Assembly (NCBI RefSeq): GCF_026013415.1
Contig: NZ_JAPDOK010000004.1
Coordinates: 288,573 to 352,572, forward strand
Direction of reading: 5' to 3'
DNA length: 64,000 bases
Origin: Sphingomonas caeni
GTDB taxonomy: Bacteria; Pseudomonadota; Alphaproteobacteria; Sphingomonadales; Sphingomonadaceae
Shown: positions 28,164 through 37,055 of the stretch, one piece after another
Numbering within the stretch: the stretch's first letter is position 1
Layout of the letters: the number at the start of each line of letters is the position of its first letter
Notes under the pieces: generated by a model
Databases searched by the model: none
Told to the model about the DNA's origin: nothing
The model's input: the letters and a program-made list of their open reading frames with translations, nothing else
Translations under genes and position numbers: made by a program

Positions 28164-29291
28164 ATGACCAGGATCGGCCTGAGGAACGCGTGGTTCCAGG
28201 TTCACAAATGGATCGGGCTGATCCTCGCGGTGCTGATCATCCCGATCTCGGTCACCGGCTCGGCGCTCATCTGGCACGACCAGATCGACGAATGGATGCA
28301 TCCGGCGCGGCATGGCGGCCATGGGCCGGCGGTGCTGGCGCCCGCCGCCTATGCCGATGCGGCGCGCGGCGCGCTGGCCGGGGGCGAGCGGCTTTCGAGG
28401 CTCGACATCCCCGCCAAGCCCGGCGAACCCGTGATCGCCACCGCGAACCGGCCAGGCAGGGGCCGCCCGGTGCGGCTGTCGCTCTATCTCGATCCTTCGG
28501 ACGCGCATGTCATCGAGAAGGTGAACGGCGGCGAGGGATTGTTCCCGGTGATACATGTCCTCCATGGCTCGCTGATGTGGCCGGGCGCGGGGCGCCTGAT
28601 CGTCGGCTGGGTGGGCGTGGCGATGTTGCTCTCGTCGCTCACCGGCCTGTGGCTGTGGTGGCCGGTGACGAGCAGCGTGCGGCGGGGCTTTCGCTGGAAG
28701 CGGCATCCCAATTTCGACACCAATCTCCACCATCAGCTCGGCTTCTGGATTTCGGTGCCGCTGTTCGTGCTGTCGCTGACAGGGGTCTGGATTTCCTTCC
28801 CTCCGGTCTTTGCTGGTTTCGACGGACCTCAGCCGCCGCGTGGGCCGGGACCAGACCGGGCCGCGCTGATGCGCGCCCAGCCGCTCGCGACGCCCGCGAT
28901 TTCGCTGGAGGTGGCGGTGGCGCGTGCCGTTGCGGCCGCGCCCGGCAAACCCGTCTTGATCGGCTGGCCTACCGACCTCAACCCCGAATGGACAGTCTCG
29001 GTCGCGCCCGAAAAGGGCCGGCCGGCGAGCGTGACCGTGGCCGACAAGGATGGCACCGCCAAGGTCGCCCCGGCTCCGGCCGGGCCCCCGCGGCAAACGC
29101 TCGCGCGGACGATGCGCCAGATCCATGACGGCAGCGACCTGCCCTTCGTCTGGCAGCTGATCCTGTTCCTCGGCGGGCTGCTCCCCGCGATCCTCGCGGT
29201 CACCGGCATCATCATGTGGTGGCGCGCGCGCACGTGGCGCGGCGCTCTGGCCGAGCGGAAGCGGGCGGCGGCGGCGCGCGCGGCCGGCTAG
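28164..29291 (+). CDS. PepSY-associated membrane protein
   Basis: A 375-residue inner-membrane protein of the PepSY_TM family. Four hydrophobic segments are clear: after VHKWIGLILAVLIIPISV, at GRLIVGWVGVAMLLSSLTGL, at LGFWISVPLFVLSLTGVW, and near the C-terminus at WQLILFLGGLLPAILAVTG. Conserved His residues (FQVHKW, VLHGSLM, LHHQLG, RQIHDG) suggest haem or metal binding. Relatives near siderophore receptors are thought to reduce ferric siderophores in the periplasm. AGGGAG precedes the ATG. It fits the iron-uptake locus. Confidence 0.88.
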   Translation: MTRIGLRNAWFQVHKWIGLILAVLIIPISVTGSALIWHDQIDEWMHPARHGGHGPAVLAPAAYADAARGALAGGERLSRLDIPAKPGEPVIATANRPGRGRPVRLSLYLDPSDAHVIEKVNGGEGLFPVIHVLHGSLMWPGAGRLIVGWVGVAMLLSSLTGLWLWWPVTSSVRRGFRWKRHPNFDTNLHHQLGFWISVPLFVLSLTGVWISFPPVFAGFDGPQPPRGPGPDRAALMRAQPLATPAISLEVAVARAVAAAPGKPVLIGWPTDLNPEWTVSVAPEKGRPASVTVADKDGTAKVAPAPAGPPRQTLARTMRQIHDGSDLPFVWQLILFLGGLLPAILAVTGIIMWWRARTWRGALAERKRAAAARAAG

Positions 29292-29373
29292 TCTCGACCA
29301 AAGGGCGGGGAAAAGTGGCGGAGCGTCGCCGCTTGCCCTATGCTGGCGCTCCCTGGGGGCGGGGAGAGCGACG

Positions 29374-29868
29374 ATGATGCTGTTGGCGATGGCGCTGCTG
29401 GCGGAGGGCTATCCGGCCTTCAACGCCGACGATACCCGCGAGATCTGCCGGGTGAAGGTCGAAGGCGAGTATAAGGACGTCTATGATTCGATCGAAGCGT
29501 GCGTCGATGATCATCACGTCGATTATCGGCGCTTCGTCCTGCTCGCGGCGCGCGGCGGCACGCTGTTGGCGCCAGCCTTTCGGGCCTGCGTGACCGAATG
29601 GACGAGCAACGGCAAGATCGACTGGGGCATGACGGCCTTTTGCGCGATCGCCGTAGCGGACGGGAAACGCGACTATGACATGTTCCTCGAGGCCGCGCCC
29701 AATCGCAGGGTCCGCGCGAGGATCCGCGGCTGCGTGGCCAGGTGGACCGACGAGGAAACCCGGGTGGTCGACTGGGATATGGTGGGGGACTGCGCGGGCG
29801 AGGCGAGCGAACCCGGAACGACCTATCGCGCCGAAGGCGGTGACGTCGTCATCCTGACCGGGGAGTGA
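29374..29868 (+). CDS. Small exported protein, unknown function
   Basis: A 164-residue protein with a short hydrophobic N-terminus (MMLLAMALLAEGYPAF) that could be a signal peptide. Five Cys residues are spread through the mature part (EICRVK, EACVDDHH, FRACVTEW, FCAIAV, RGCVARW), which suggests disulfides in the periplasm. No family is recognised. GGGGAG precedes the ATG. It lies 80 bp after the PepSY gene and may or may not be in the same transcript. It faces the convergent gene at 29878. Confidence 0.6.
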   Translation: MMLLAMALLAEGYPAFNADDTREICRVKVEGEYKDVYDSIEACVDDHHVDYRRFVLLAARGGTLLAPAFRACVTEWTSNGKIDWGMTAFCAIAVADGKRDYDMFLEAAPNRRVRARIRGCVARWTDEETRVVDWDMVGDCAGEASEPGTTYRAEGGDVVILTGE

Positions 29869-29877
29869 GGGAGCGGG

Positions 29878-30426
29878 TCAGACCCGCTCCAGCCGGTTGT
29901 GCGAATAGAGTTCGAAGTCCTTGCCCGGCTCGGCGATCTCGAACAGCTCCTCGAACGCGTCCCAGCCGGTGAAGCGACAGGTTTCGCGCGAGCGGAAGCC
30001 GGCGGGGATATTCTCGATGCTCTCGCTGTCGAACACCAGCTCGGTCGCGCCCAGCTCGGGGGTCGAGCAGACATATTGCACCACGAACCCCTCGCTGTGG
30101 AACTGGCGGAGCACCGCGCACTTGCGGGCCTTGTCCCAGCCATAATAGCCCAGGTCGCGATGGACCTCGCCCTTGGGGTTCTTCTCCTGCGGGGCATAGG
30201 TCGATCGGTTGCGCCCGACGAGGAACAGGCCGCCCAGATCGGGCTCGTAGCTTCGCTCGACGGTCGAATGCCCCGGTTGCCCATCGCCCTCACCGCGCCA
30301 TTTGCCGATGAAGCGCTCGAGCCCGCCGAGCGCTGGCTGGAGGTCGGCGGCGCGGGCCGATCCGGCGAAGGCGAGCAACGGCACCGATACACCGGTGGAG
30401 AGCAGGGTCCGGCGGCGCAGCAGCAT
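29878..30426 (-). CDS. Tat-exported DUF1579-like protein
   Basis: A 182-residue protein starting MLLRRRTLLSTGVSVPLLAF. The RRRTLLS segment with a following hydrophobic core and SARA cleavage site fits a twin-arginine signal. The mature part contains LGGLERFIGKWRGEGDGQPG and VERSYEPDLGGLFLVGRNRS, like lipocalin-type beta-barrels of the DUF1579 or nitrobindin-like group. The ligand is unknown. The ATG at 30424-30426 is chosen because longer readings enter repeat copy E. Confidence 0.75.
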   Translation of the reverse strand: MLLRRRTLLSTGVSVPLLAFAGSARAADLQPALGGLERFIGKWRGEGDGQPGHSTVERSYEPDLGGLFLVGRNRSTYAPQEKNPKGEVHRDLGYYGWDKARKCAVLRQFHSEGFVVQYVCSTPELGATELVFDSESIENIPAGFRSRETCRFTGWDAFEELFEIAEPGKDFELYSHNRLERV

Positions 30427-30466
30427 GGCGAGTCTCCAGGGAAGATGCCGACGACCGATCCTATCA

Positions 30467-30592
30467 AATCCTCCCCCGGAGGGGGAGGGGGACCGCCGAA
30501 GGCGGTGGAGGGGTAGTCTCCACAAGCGGCGCTGCTCGTGGAGATTACCCCTCCGTCAGCTATGCTGCCACCTCCCCCCCGGGGAGGATTAT
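30467..30592. repeat. Dispersed hairpin-ended repeat, copy E
   Basis: Starts ATCCTCCCCCGGAGGGGG and ends CCGGGGAGGATTA. Carries GACCGCCGAAGGCGGTGGAG in the left arm and GCTATGCTGCCACCTCCCC in the right arm, like copies A and C. A further inverted pair (GTCTCCACAAG / CTCGTGGAGAT) lies in the middle. It separates the glutamate dehydrogenase gene from the DUF1579-like gene. Confidence 0.82.
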
Positions 30593-30597
30593 TCCCG

Positions 30598-33500
30598 CTA
30601 TTCGCGCCCGAGCAGCACCCGCGCCTGACCTGCGATCTGCGCCAGCATCGCGGCATTGGGCACCGCCGATTGCCGCGCGCGCTGGACCAGCCCCGCGAAC
30701 TGCGCGACCCGGGCCTGGTTCGCCGCCAGCCAGGCCTCGACCCCGGCTTGCGGGTCCTTGTCCTTGGTGCGTGCGAGGAACTCGAGCCGGAGCTGCTGGA
30801 AGTCGCGCGCCAGGCCCGCGATCAGCAGCCGTTCCCAGGGATCGCCGGTGGTGATCCGCGCGGCGGTCGATTGCGCCCAGTCGAGTCCCAGCGCCTGCCC
30901 CAGATGGGTGAAGGCGCGCGTCAGCACCGCTTCGTCGATCCCCCGCTTCTCGCCCAGATCGGCAAGGCCGACCGCGCCGTCGAGTTCGAACAGGCGGACG
31001 ACCTTGGCGACCAACGCCTTGGGCGCCCCCTCGGCCTCGAGCTTGGCGGAGATGCGCCCGCTCTGCGTCTTGACCTCGTCGAGCAGCAGCGCCTTGGTCT
31101 GCTTGTCGAGATTGTCGATCCCGGGCTTGAGCCGCTGGATCACCTCCGCCGGGCTCGCGCCGGGGCGGCAGACGCGCAGCAGGTCGGCGATCTGCCCGCG
31201 CACCGCGATCGCGACCTCGTCGAGCAGCGCGATGCGCGCGCCCTCGCTCATGTCGCCGGTCTCGATCGCCTCCCAGATCTCGGGCAGGCCCAGCAGCCGC
31301 TCGACCACGACGAACATCGCCGCGATGTCGCGCATCGACGCGCCTTCCTCCTCGCCCAGCTCGAACGGGTGGAGCACGCCCAGCCGGTTGATCACGCGGT
31401 TGGCGAGCTTGGTCGCGACGATCTCGTTGCGCAGGCGATGCTCCTCGATCGCCTTGGCGAACTTCTTCTGCATCGCGGCCGGGAAGGCGGCGAGCAGGTC
31501 GGACTTGAGCTCGGGATCGTGACCGAGCCCGCCATTCTCGATCGCGTCCTGCAGCGCGAGCTTGGCGGTCGCGAGCAGCACCGCGAGTTCGGGCCGGGTG
31601 AGCCCGCGGCCCTCCTGCGCCCGGCGGAGCAGTTCCTCATTGCCCGCCAGCCCTTCGACCTTGCGGTCGAGCCGGCCCGCCGCCTCGAGGATCTCGATCA
31701 CGCGGACATAAGAGGGAAGCGCCACCGCGCCGTCATTCTCGAGGAAGGAGAGCGCGAGCGTCTGGAGGCGGTTATCCTCGAGCACCAGATGCGACACATC
31801 GTCGGTCATCGCCGCGAGCAGCGTGTTGCGGTCCTCGAACTTGAGCCGGCCCTCGATCATCTCGCGGTTGAGCGCGATCTTGATGTTGACCTCGTTATCC
31901 GAGCAATCGACGCCCGCCGAATTGTCGATGAAGTCGGTGTTGATCCGGCCCCCGTGCGACGCGAAGGCGATGCGCGCGGCCTGGGTGACACCGAGGTTCG
32001 CGCCTTCGCCGATCGCCTTGGCGCGGATCTCCTCGGCGTTGACGCGCAGGCGGTCGTTTGCCGGATCGCGCGCGTCGAGATGGCTCTGCGCGGCGGCCTT
32101 CACATAGGTGCCGATGCCGCCGAACCAGATCAGGTCGACCTGCGACTTGAGGATCAGGTTGATCAGCGAGGTGGGATCGAACTCGGCCGCGTCGGTGCCG
32201 AGCATCGCCTGGACCTCGGGGCTGAGCGGGATCGATTTCTCGGTCCGCGCGAACACGCCGCCGCCCTTCGAGATCAGCGCCGGGTTGTAATCGGCCCAGC
32301 TCGACCGCGGCAGCGCGAACATGCGGTCGCGTTCGACCCAGCTCTTTGCGGGATCGGGATCGGGATCGAGGAAGATGTGGCGATGGTCGAACGCCGCGAC
32401 CAGCTTGATCGCCTTGCTGAGCAGCATGCCGTTGCCGAACACGTCGCCCGACATGTCGCCGCAGCCGGCGACGCGCACCGGCTGGGTCTGAACGTCGACC
32501 CCCATTTCGAGGAAGTGGCGCTGGACCGAGACCCAGCCGCCCTTGGCGGTGATCCCCATCGCCTTGTGGTCGTAACCATGCGAGCCGCCCGAGGCGAAGG
32601 CGTCGCCCAGCCAGAAGCCCTTGTCGATCGCGATCGCATTGGCGACGTCTGAGAAGGTCGCGGTCCCCTTGTCGGCGGCGACGACGAAATAGGGATCGTC
32701 GCCGTCGAGGATCGCGACGCCCTCCGGGTGCACGACCTTGCCCGCGACGATATTGTCGGTGACCGACAGCAGGGTGCGGATGAAGACGCGATAGCTCTCG
32801 GTGCCCTCGGCGAGCCAGGCGTCGCGGTCGGTGGCGGGCGAGGGGAGCAGCTTGGGATAGAAGCCGCCCTTGGCGCCGGTGGGCACGATGACGGCGTTCT
32901 TGACGCGCTGCGCCTTCATCAGGTCGAGGATTTCGCTGCGGAAATCGTCGCGCCGGTCGGACCAGCGCAAGCCCCCGCGCGCGACCGGGCCGGCGCGCAG
33001 ATGGATACCCTCGACGCGCGGGCTGTACACCCAGATCTCGCGCCAGGGGAGCGGAGCGGGCAGGCCGGGGACCTTGGCGCTGTCGAGCTTGAACGCCAGC
33101 GCTTCCTTCGCGGCGGGCGCGAAGGCGTTGGTGCGCAGCGTCGCGAGCACGACGCCGCGGATGCGCCGCAGGATGGTGTCGTCGTCGATCGCCGAGACCT
33201 GGTCGAGCCCGGCATCGATCGCCTTGGCCGCGGCCTCGGCCGCCTTGGCATCGGCGCGCGCGGGATCGTGCGCGGCGGCGAAGCGCTCGATCAAAGCGGT
33301 CGCGACCGCGGGCGCGCGGCGCAGCGCATCGACCACGGTGACCAGCCCATAGTTCATGCCGGTCTGGCGCAGATAGCGGAACCATGCGCGAAACAGGACG
33401 ACCGATTCGGGCTTCATCGCCGCCTCGACGATGAGCCGGTTGAACGCGTCATTCTCGGCATTGCCTTCGAGCACCGCGGCGATCGCGTCCTCGACCAGCC

Positions 33501-35202
33501 CGGGCGCCTCGGTCAGCGTGCGCGAATTGCCGCCCGCGGGGACGACCTCGAAATCATGGATCACGCTGCCGTTGGTCAGCGTGGTCGGCACCTCGTCGAT
33601 CACGCGGAAGCCGAAATTCTCGAACACCGGCACCGCGTCCGACAGCGCGAGCGCGCCGCCCATCCGGTAGAGCTTGATGCGATACTCGCCGGGCTTGCCG
33701 GGGCAGATGCGCACCGAACGGTCGTCGTCGGACTTGAGCGTCGCGATGCGCAGGATATCGCGCGCCGCCTCTTCGGGGGTCTCGGTGCTGCGATAGGCGA
33801 TCGGGAAGGCGTTGGCGAAGCGCAGCGCCAGCCGCGTCGCGCCATGCCCGGCCTCTTCGCCAAGCGCCGCTTCGACCGCGGGCATCCAGCCGCGCATCAT
33901 CCGCTCGAGCCGCTCGTCGAGCGCCGCCGCGTCGGGCAACGTGCCGCCGCCGCGCAGATCGAGCGTGTAGCGCAGCAGCGCAACCACGCCGTCTTCGAGC
34001 GCGATCGACCAGTTGATGAGTTTCGCGCTCGAGGCTTCGGCGAGCATCTCGCCGATCGCGACGCGGCGGCCGGTCGAAACCTCGTCGCGCGGCAGCCAGA
34101 CGAACGCGAACAGATGCCGCCCCAGCGCCGAGCGCACCAGCACCAGCTTGGGCCGCGGCCGGTCCGCGACCGACATCGAGGTGAGGACGAGCGCTTCGAG
34201 CGACGCGGCGTCGAACGCGGTGGTCAGGTCGTGCGGCAGCGCGGTCAGCGCATGTGCCATCGCCTTGCCGGTATGGCCCTTGGGATTGAAGCCGAACTTC
34301 TCTTCGAGACCCTTCAGCCGCGCGCGCAGTAAAGGCACTTCGTCGGGCGAGGCGAACAAAGCGGCGCTGGTCCACAGGCCCGCATGGATCGACAGGCCGG
34401 TCACTTCGGCGCCGGTCAGGATCGGCACCACGACGATGTCGAGCGGCACGCGGCGGTGGACGGTCGCGATGCAGTTCGACTTGAGCAGCAGCGGACCCTC
34501 GCCGCCCTGCTGGAACCATTCGACCGCCGCCTGGCGCGACGGTTCGGCCAGGATCGGCGCCTCCTGCGAATAGCGCGCGATGCCGAGCTGGCCGCTGACC
34601 GTCCCGTCGATGCGCCACTGCTCGTGGCCGAGCAACGTCATCGCGCCGCCCAGGAACCAGCGCAGCAGCTCGGTGCCCTCGGGCGTCGGCAGATGGACCG
34701 CATCGACCGCCATCGCCGATTGCAGCGCGCGCCAGTCCTCGACCGCCGCGCGGACCTGCTCGAGCGTGCGTTCCAGCTCGGCGATCAGCGCGCGCCGCGT
34801 CCTGGCATCTCCGCGGTCCATCTCGATATAGACCATCGATTCCGGCCGGCCCTCACCGATCGCTTCGAGGTCGCCCTTGGCGTCGCGCCGGGCGGCGATG
34901 ATGGGGTGGAGGATGCGGTGGATCGCGACATCGTGCGCGGCGACCGCGCCCGCGATCGAATCGAGCAGAAAGGGCATGTCGTCGTTGATGACCGCGAGCC
35001 GCATCCGCCGCTGTGCCTCGTCGGCATAGGTTTCGAGCGCGATCTTCGGCGTCGCGGGCGGGCGCGTCGCCGCGGCCTGGGCGACGAACTCGGCCGCCTC
35101 CCGCCGCTCGCTCTCCTCGAATCCCTCGAGCTCTCCCGGAAGCGCCCCTTCGAGCAGCTTCGCCTCGAACGCTTGTTGCAGCGTCTTTGTCATCTTCGGC
35201 AT
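30598..35202 (-). CDS. gdhB: NAD-specific glutamate dehydrogenase, large type
   Basis: A protein of 1,534 residues, the 180-kDa class of NAD-dependent glutamate dehydrogenases. It oxidises glutamate to 2-oxoglutarate and ammonia, mainly for glutamate catabolism. The N-terminal half holds regulatory ACT-like regions (AVINDDMPFLLDSIAGAV near the start). The catalytic part begins near residue 700 with LPLPWREIWVYSPRVEG-type sequence (here PAPLPWREIWVYS), then GGLRWSDRRDDFRSEILDLM, VKNAVIVPTGAKGGF with the substrate Lys, and GCGDMSGDVFGNGMLLS with the NAD-binding glycines. GGGG lies before the ATG at 35202; an ATG nine bases later is possible. It is probably a single-gene unit. Confidence 0.95.
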   Translation of the reverse strand: MPKMTKTLQQAFEAKLLEGALPGELEGFEESERREAAEFVAQAAATRPPATPKIALETYADEAQRRMRLAVINDDMPFLLDSIAGAVAAHDVAIHRILHPIIAARRDAKGDLEAIGEGRPESMVYIEMDRGDARTRRALIAELERTLEQVRAAVEDWRALQSAMAVDAVHLPTPEGTELLRWFLGGAMTLLGHEQWRIDGTVSGQLGIARYSQEAPILAEPSRQAAVEWFQQGGEGPLLLKSNCIATVHRRVPLDIVVVPILTGAEVTGLSIHAGLWTSAALFASPDEVPLLRARLKGLEEKFGFNPKGHTGKAMAHALTALPHDLTTAFDAASLEALVLTSMSVADRPRPKLVLVRSALGRHLFAFVWLPRDEVSTGRRVAIGEMLAEASSAKLINWSIALEDGVVALLRYTLDLRGGGTLPDAAALDERLERMMRGWMPAVEAALGEEAGHGATRLALRFANAFPIAYRSTETPEEAARDILRIATLKSDDDRSVRICPGKPGEYRIKLYRMGGALALSDAVPVFENFGFRVIDEVPTTLTNGSVIHDFEVVPAGGNSRTLTEAPGLVEDAIAAVLEGNAENDAFNRLIVEAAMKPESVVLFRAWFRYLRQTGMNYGLVTVVDALRRAPAVATALIERFAAAHDPARADAKAAEAAAKAIDAGLDQVSAIDDDTILRRIRGVVLATLRTNAFAPAAKEALAFKLDSAKVPGLPAPLPWREIWVYSPRVEGIHLRAGPVARGGLRWSDRRDDFRSEILDLMKAQRVKNAVIVPTGAKGGFYPKLLPSPATDRDAWLAEGTESYRVFIRTLLSVTDNIVAGKVVHPEGVAILDGDDPYFVVAADKGTATFSDVANAIAIDKGFWLGDAFASGGSHGYDHKAMGITAKGGWVSVQRHFLEMGVDVQTQPVRVAGCGDMSGDVFGNGMLLSKAIKLVAAFDHRHIFLDPDPDPAKSWVERDRMFALPRSSWADYNPALISKGGGVFARTEKSIPLSPEVQAMLGTDAAEFDPTSLINLILKSQVDLIWFGGIGTYVKAAAQSHLDARDPANDRLRVNAEEIRAKAIGEGANLGVTQAARIAFASHGGRINTDFIDNSAGVDCSDNEVNIKIALNREMIEGRLKFEDRNTLLAAMTDDVSHLVLEDNRLQTLALSFLENDGAVALPSYVRVIEILEAAGRLDRKVEGLAGNEELLRRAQEGRGLTRPELAVLLATAKLALQDAIENGGLGHDPELKSDLLAAFPAAMQKKFAKAIEEHRLRNEIVATKLANRVINRLGVLHPFELGEEEGASMRDIAAMFVVVERLLGLPEIWEAIETGDMSEGARIALLDEVAIAVRGQIADLLRVCRPGASPAEVIQRLKPGIDNLDKQTKALLLDEVKTQSGRISAKLEAEGAPKALVAKVVRLFELDGAVGLADLGEKRGIDEAVLTRAFTHLGQALGLDWAQSTAARITTGDPWERLLIAGLARDFQQLRLEFLARTKDKDPQAGVEAWLAANQARVAQFAGLVQRARQSAVPNAAMLAQIAGQARVLLGRE

Positions 35203-35310
35203 GCGCGCCCCTATGCGCCTGCCGAATGACCTTCTCAAGTCTCGGGGCGCAGCAAAGTAGCAATTGATACTATCATGCGCGCACCCCGGCCGGGCGCTAA
35301 TTTTGGGTCG

Positions 35311-36585
35311 TTACGCGGCGGCTTTGCGCACCGCGCGTTCGGTGAGCGCGGCATCGTCCTCGACCGTGGCGACGATGTCGAGCCCAGTGTCGCTCGCGCG
35401 GGCGAGCAGGACGACGAACTCGCCGGTCGCCTGCAGATCGACATGCGCGAGCACGGGGCGGTTGCGGAGCGCCTCGGCGGCGCGGGCATAGACATCGAGC
35501 TTGGGGTCGGGGCGGCCCAAGGGCCTGCGATATTCGCGCTCGGCCTTGACCACGCCCTTGATGCCGCCCTCGGCCACCTCGAGGAACGCGTCGAGCCCGC
35601 CCTGGGGCACGTCGCACCGGCGCGCATGCGTCATCACCGCGGCGAATTCGGTCAGCCTCGTCTTGTCGTAATCGACGCCGAAGACGAGCTTGGCGGCGGG
35701 GGTCATCGGCGCGCGCGCCTGGACGGTGAGGCCGGCCTGATCGAGCAGCGCCGAATAGGTCTCGGGCTCCTCCTCCGCGGCGAGCGCGAAATCATAGGCC
35801 CGCGCCAGTGCGCGATACAGCGCCGAACGGCTGCGCGTATCCGAGGCGCGCGCGGCGGCGGCCGATTCGCGCGCAAGCATCAGCCGGTCGCCCAGCGAGG
35901 AATCGGCGGGGACCTCCACGGTCTCCTCATGCGCTTCGAGGCCCGCGCTGGGGCCATCGGCCCATATCGCGGCGCTCAGCGGCGAGCTCGGCACCGCGCG
36001 GCGCGATTCCTCGATCTCGGCATTGAGCTGGGCCTGCGTCTCGGCATCGACCAGCTCCTTCCAGTTGATCACGCCATAGATGAAGTCGATCGTGTCCTCG
36101 TCCGAGGAGAAGGGCATCAATATGCCGCGATAGAGCGTGTTGTGCCCGCGCGTGCTGACGAACTCGGCTTCGAAGCCGATCGGCGCGCGGTTGGCGATGA
36201 TCTGGAGATAATGGTCGGTCAGGCGCGACAGCAGCGAGCGGCTGGGCACTTCGGCGACATGGGTGATCACCGGATCGACATCTGTTTCCTCGCGCAGCGC
36301 GCGGCCGAGATAGCGGATCGCGGGATTGTCCACGCCCTCGCTGAAGTCGAGCAGCACCGAATGCGGGCCGAAATCGGCGATATTCTCGGGGTCCAGATCC
36401 TCGATCGAGGGATAGGCGCGGCCCTGGAGCAATGTGACCCAGTGATTATAGGCGCGGACATGCATCCGCCGCTCGTCCGTGCCGATATCGAGCGGACGAT
36501 CGGAAACGGCTTCGTCCTGATCGAGGTTCTGATCCTGGTCGATCTGCGCCTGAACCGGATCGTTGATGCCCCGCGACATGTCCAT
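35311..36585 (-). CDS. PAS_5-type sensory protein, unknown role
   Basis: A 424-residue cytoplasmic protein. Residues about 35-190 match a PAS_5-like domain: AYNHWVTLLQGRAYPSIEDL followed by FGPHSVLLDFSEGVDNPAIR and ITHVAEVPSRSLLSRLTDHY. The rest has an Ala-rich helical segment (ARESAAAARASDTRSRSALY) and a C-terminal region beginning AAKLVFGVDYDKTRLTEFAA with no recognised enzyme domain. The ATG at 36585 has GGAG ten bases before it. It resembles conserved sphingomonad PAS proteins of unknown function. The neighbouring tRNA gene is divergent. Confidence 0.75.
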   Translation of the reverse strand: MDMSRGINDPVQAQIDQDQNLDQDEAVSDRPLDIGTDERRMHVRAYNHWVTLLQGRAYPSIEDLDPENIADFGPHSVLLDFSEGVDNPAIRYLGRALREETDVDPVITHVAEVPSRSLLSRLTDHYLQIIANRAPIGFEAEFVSTRGHNTLYRGILMPFSSDEDTIDFIYGVINWKELVDAETQAQLNAEIEESRRAVPSSPLSAAIWADGPSAGLEAHEETVEVPADSSLGDRLMLARESAAAARASDTRSRSALYRALARAYDFALAAEEEPETYSALLDQAGLTVQARAPMTPAAKLVFGVDYDKTRLTEFAAVMTHARRCDVPQGGLDAFLEVAEGGIKGVVKAEREYRRPLGRPDPKLDVYARAAEALRNRPVLAHVDLQATGEFVVLLARASDTGLDIVATVEDDAALTERAVRKAAA

Positions 36586-36782
36586 GAATGATGCTCCACT
36601 CGGGCCCCTGGCCCCCGTTAACCCGTGACGAGGCTTGTGCACCGTCCGTGGTAAACGGGGCGTAAAGTTGCGCGGGGCTGGCGCAACTTTTCGCGCGGGC
36701 CCACAAGAATATCGCAACGCTTGTCAGCTAGGTGCCATGCTGGTAAGCGCGCGCCTCCTCCGGGCGCATGGCGTTTCGGCGG

Positions 36783-36858
36783 GCCGCCTTAGCTCAGCTG
36801 GTAGAGCATCGCATTCGTAATGCGGGGGTCACAGGTTCGAGTCCTGTAGGCGGCACCA
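36783..36858 (+). tRNA. tRNA-Thr (anticodon CGT), with encoded CCA
   Basis: The 76-nt sequence folds as a cloverleaf. The acceptor stem is GCCGCCT with AGGCGGC, the D stem is GCTC/GAGC, and the anticodon arm is TCGCA-TTCGTAA-TGCGG, giving anticodon CGT for ACG (Thr). The T arm is ACAGG-TTCGAGT-CCTGT, followed by discriminator A and CCA. Its 3' end is the left attachment site of the island. Confidence 0.95.
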
Positions 36859-36862
36859 TTTC
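36836..36862. other. Left attachment site (attL)
   Basis: TTCGAGTCCTGTAGGCGGCA and the next bases CCATTTC are the tRNA T-arm and 3' end. The copy at 47598-47622 differs mainly by loss of one G. Integrases of the P4 group use this part of tRNA genes, and integration leaves the tRNA intact. Confidence 0.8.
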
Positions 36863-36972
36863 CCTGAGTGCCAGCGTCTGCGATTGATTGCAAAAACCAC
36901 GGAAATCTGCCAAAAACTAAGCCGAATTGGCCGGGGCTGTTCCCGGTTGTTCGCCAGTAACCGCCCCTTTTT

Positions 36973-37054
36973 GGGGGTACGTGTGGGGGTATTTGCCGGA
37001 AGGCTCTTCAATATACCCCCAAATCGGGCTGGCGATCGTTTGGGAGATACCCCC
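36973..37054. repeat. GGGGGTA repeats before the integrase (arm-site candidates)
   Basis: GGGGGTA occurs at 36973-36979 and 36985-36991 (12-bp spacing), and its complement TACCCCC at 37014-37020 and 37048-37054, the last ending one base before the integrase ATG. Such repeats next to the attachment site are what tyrosine integrases bind with their N-terminal domain. The same GGGGGT pair with 12-bp spacing is found near the right end. Confidence 0.6.
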
Positions 37055-37055
37055 A

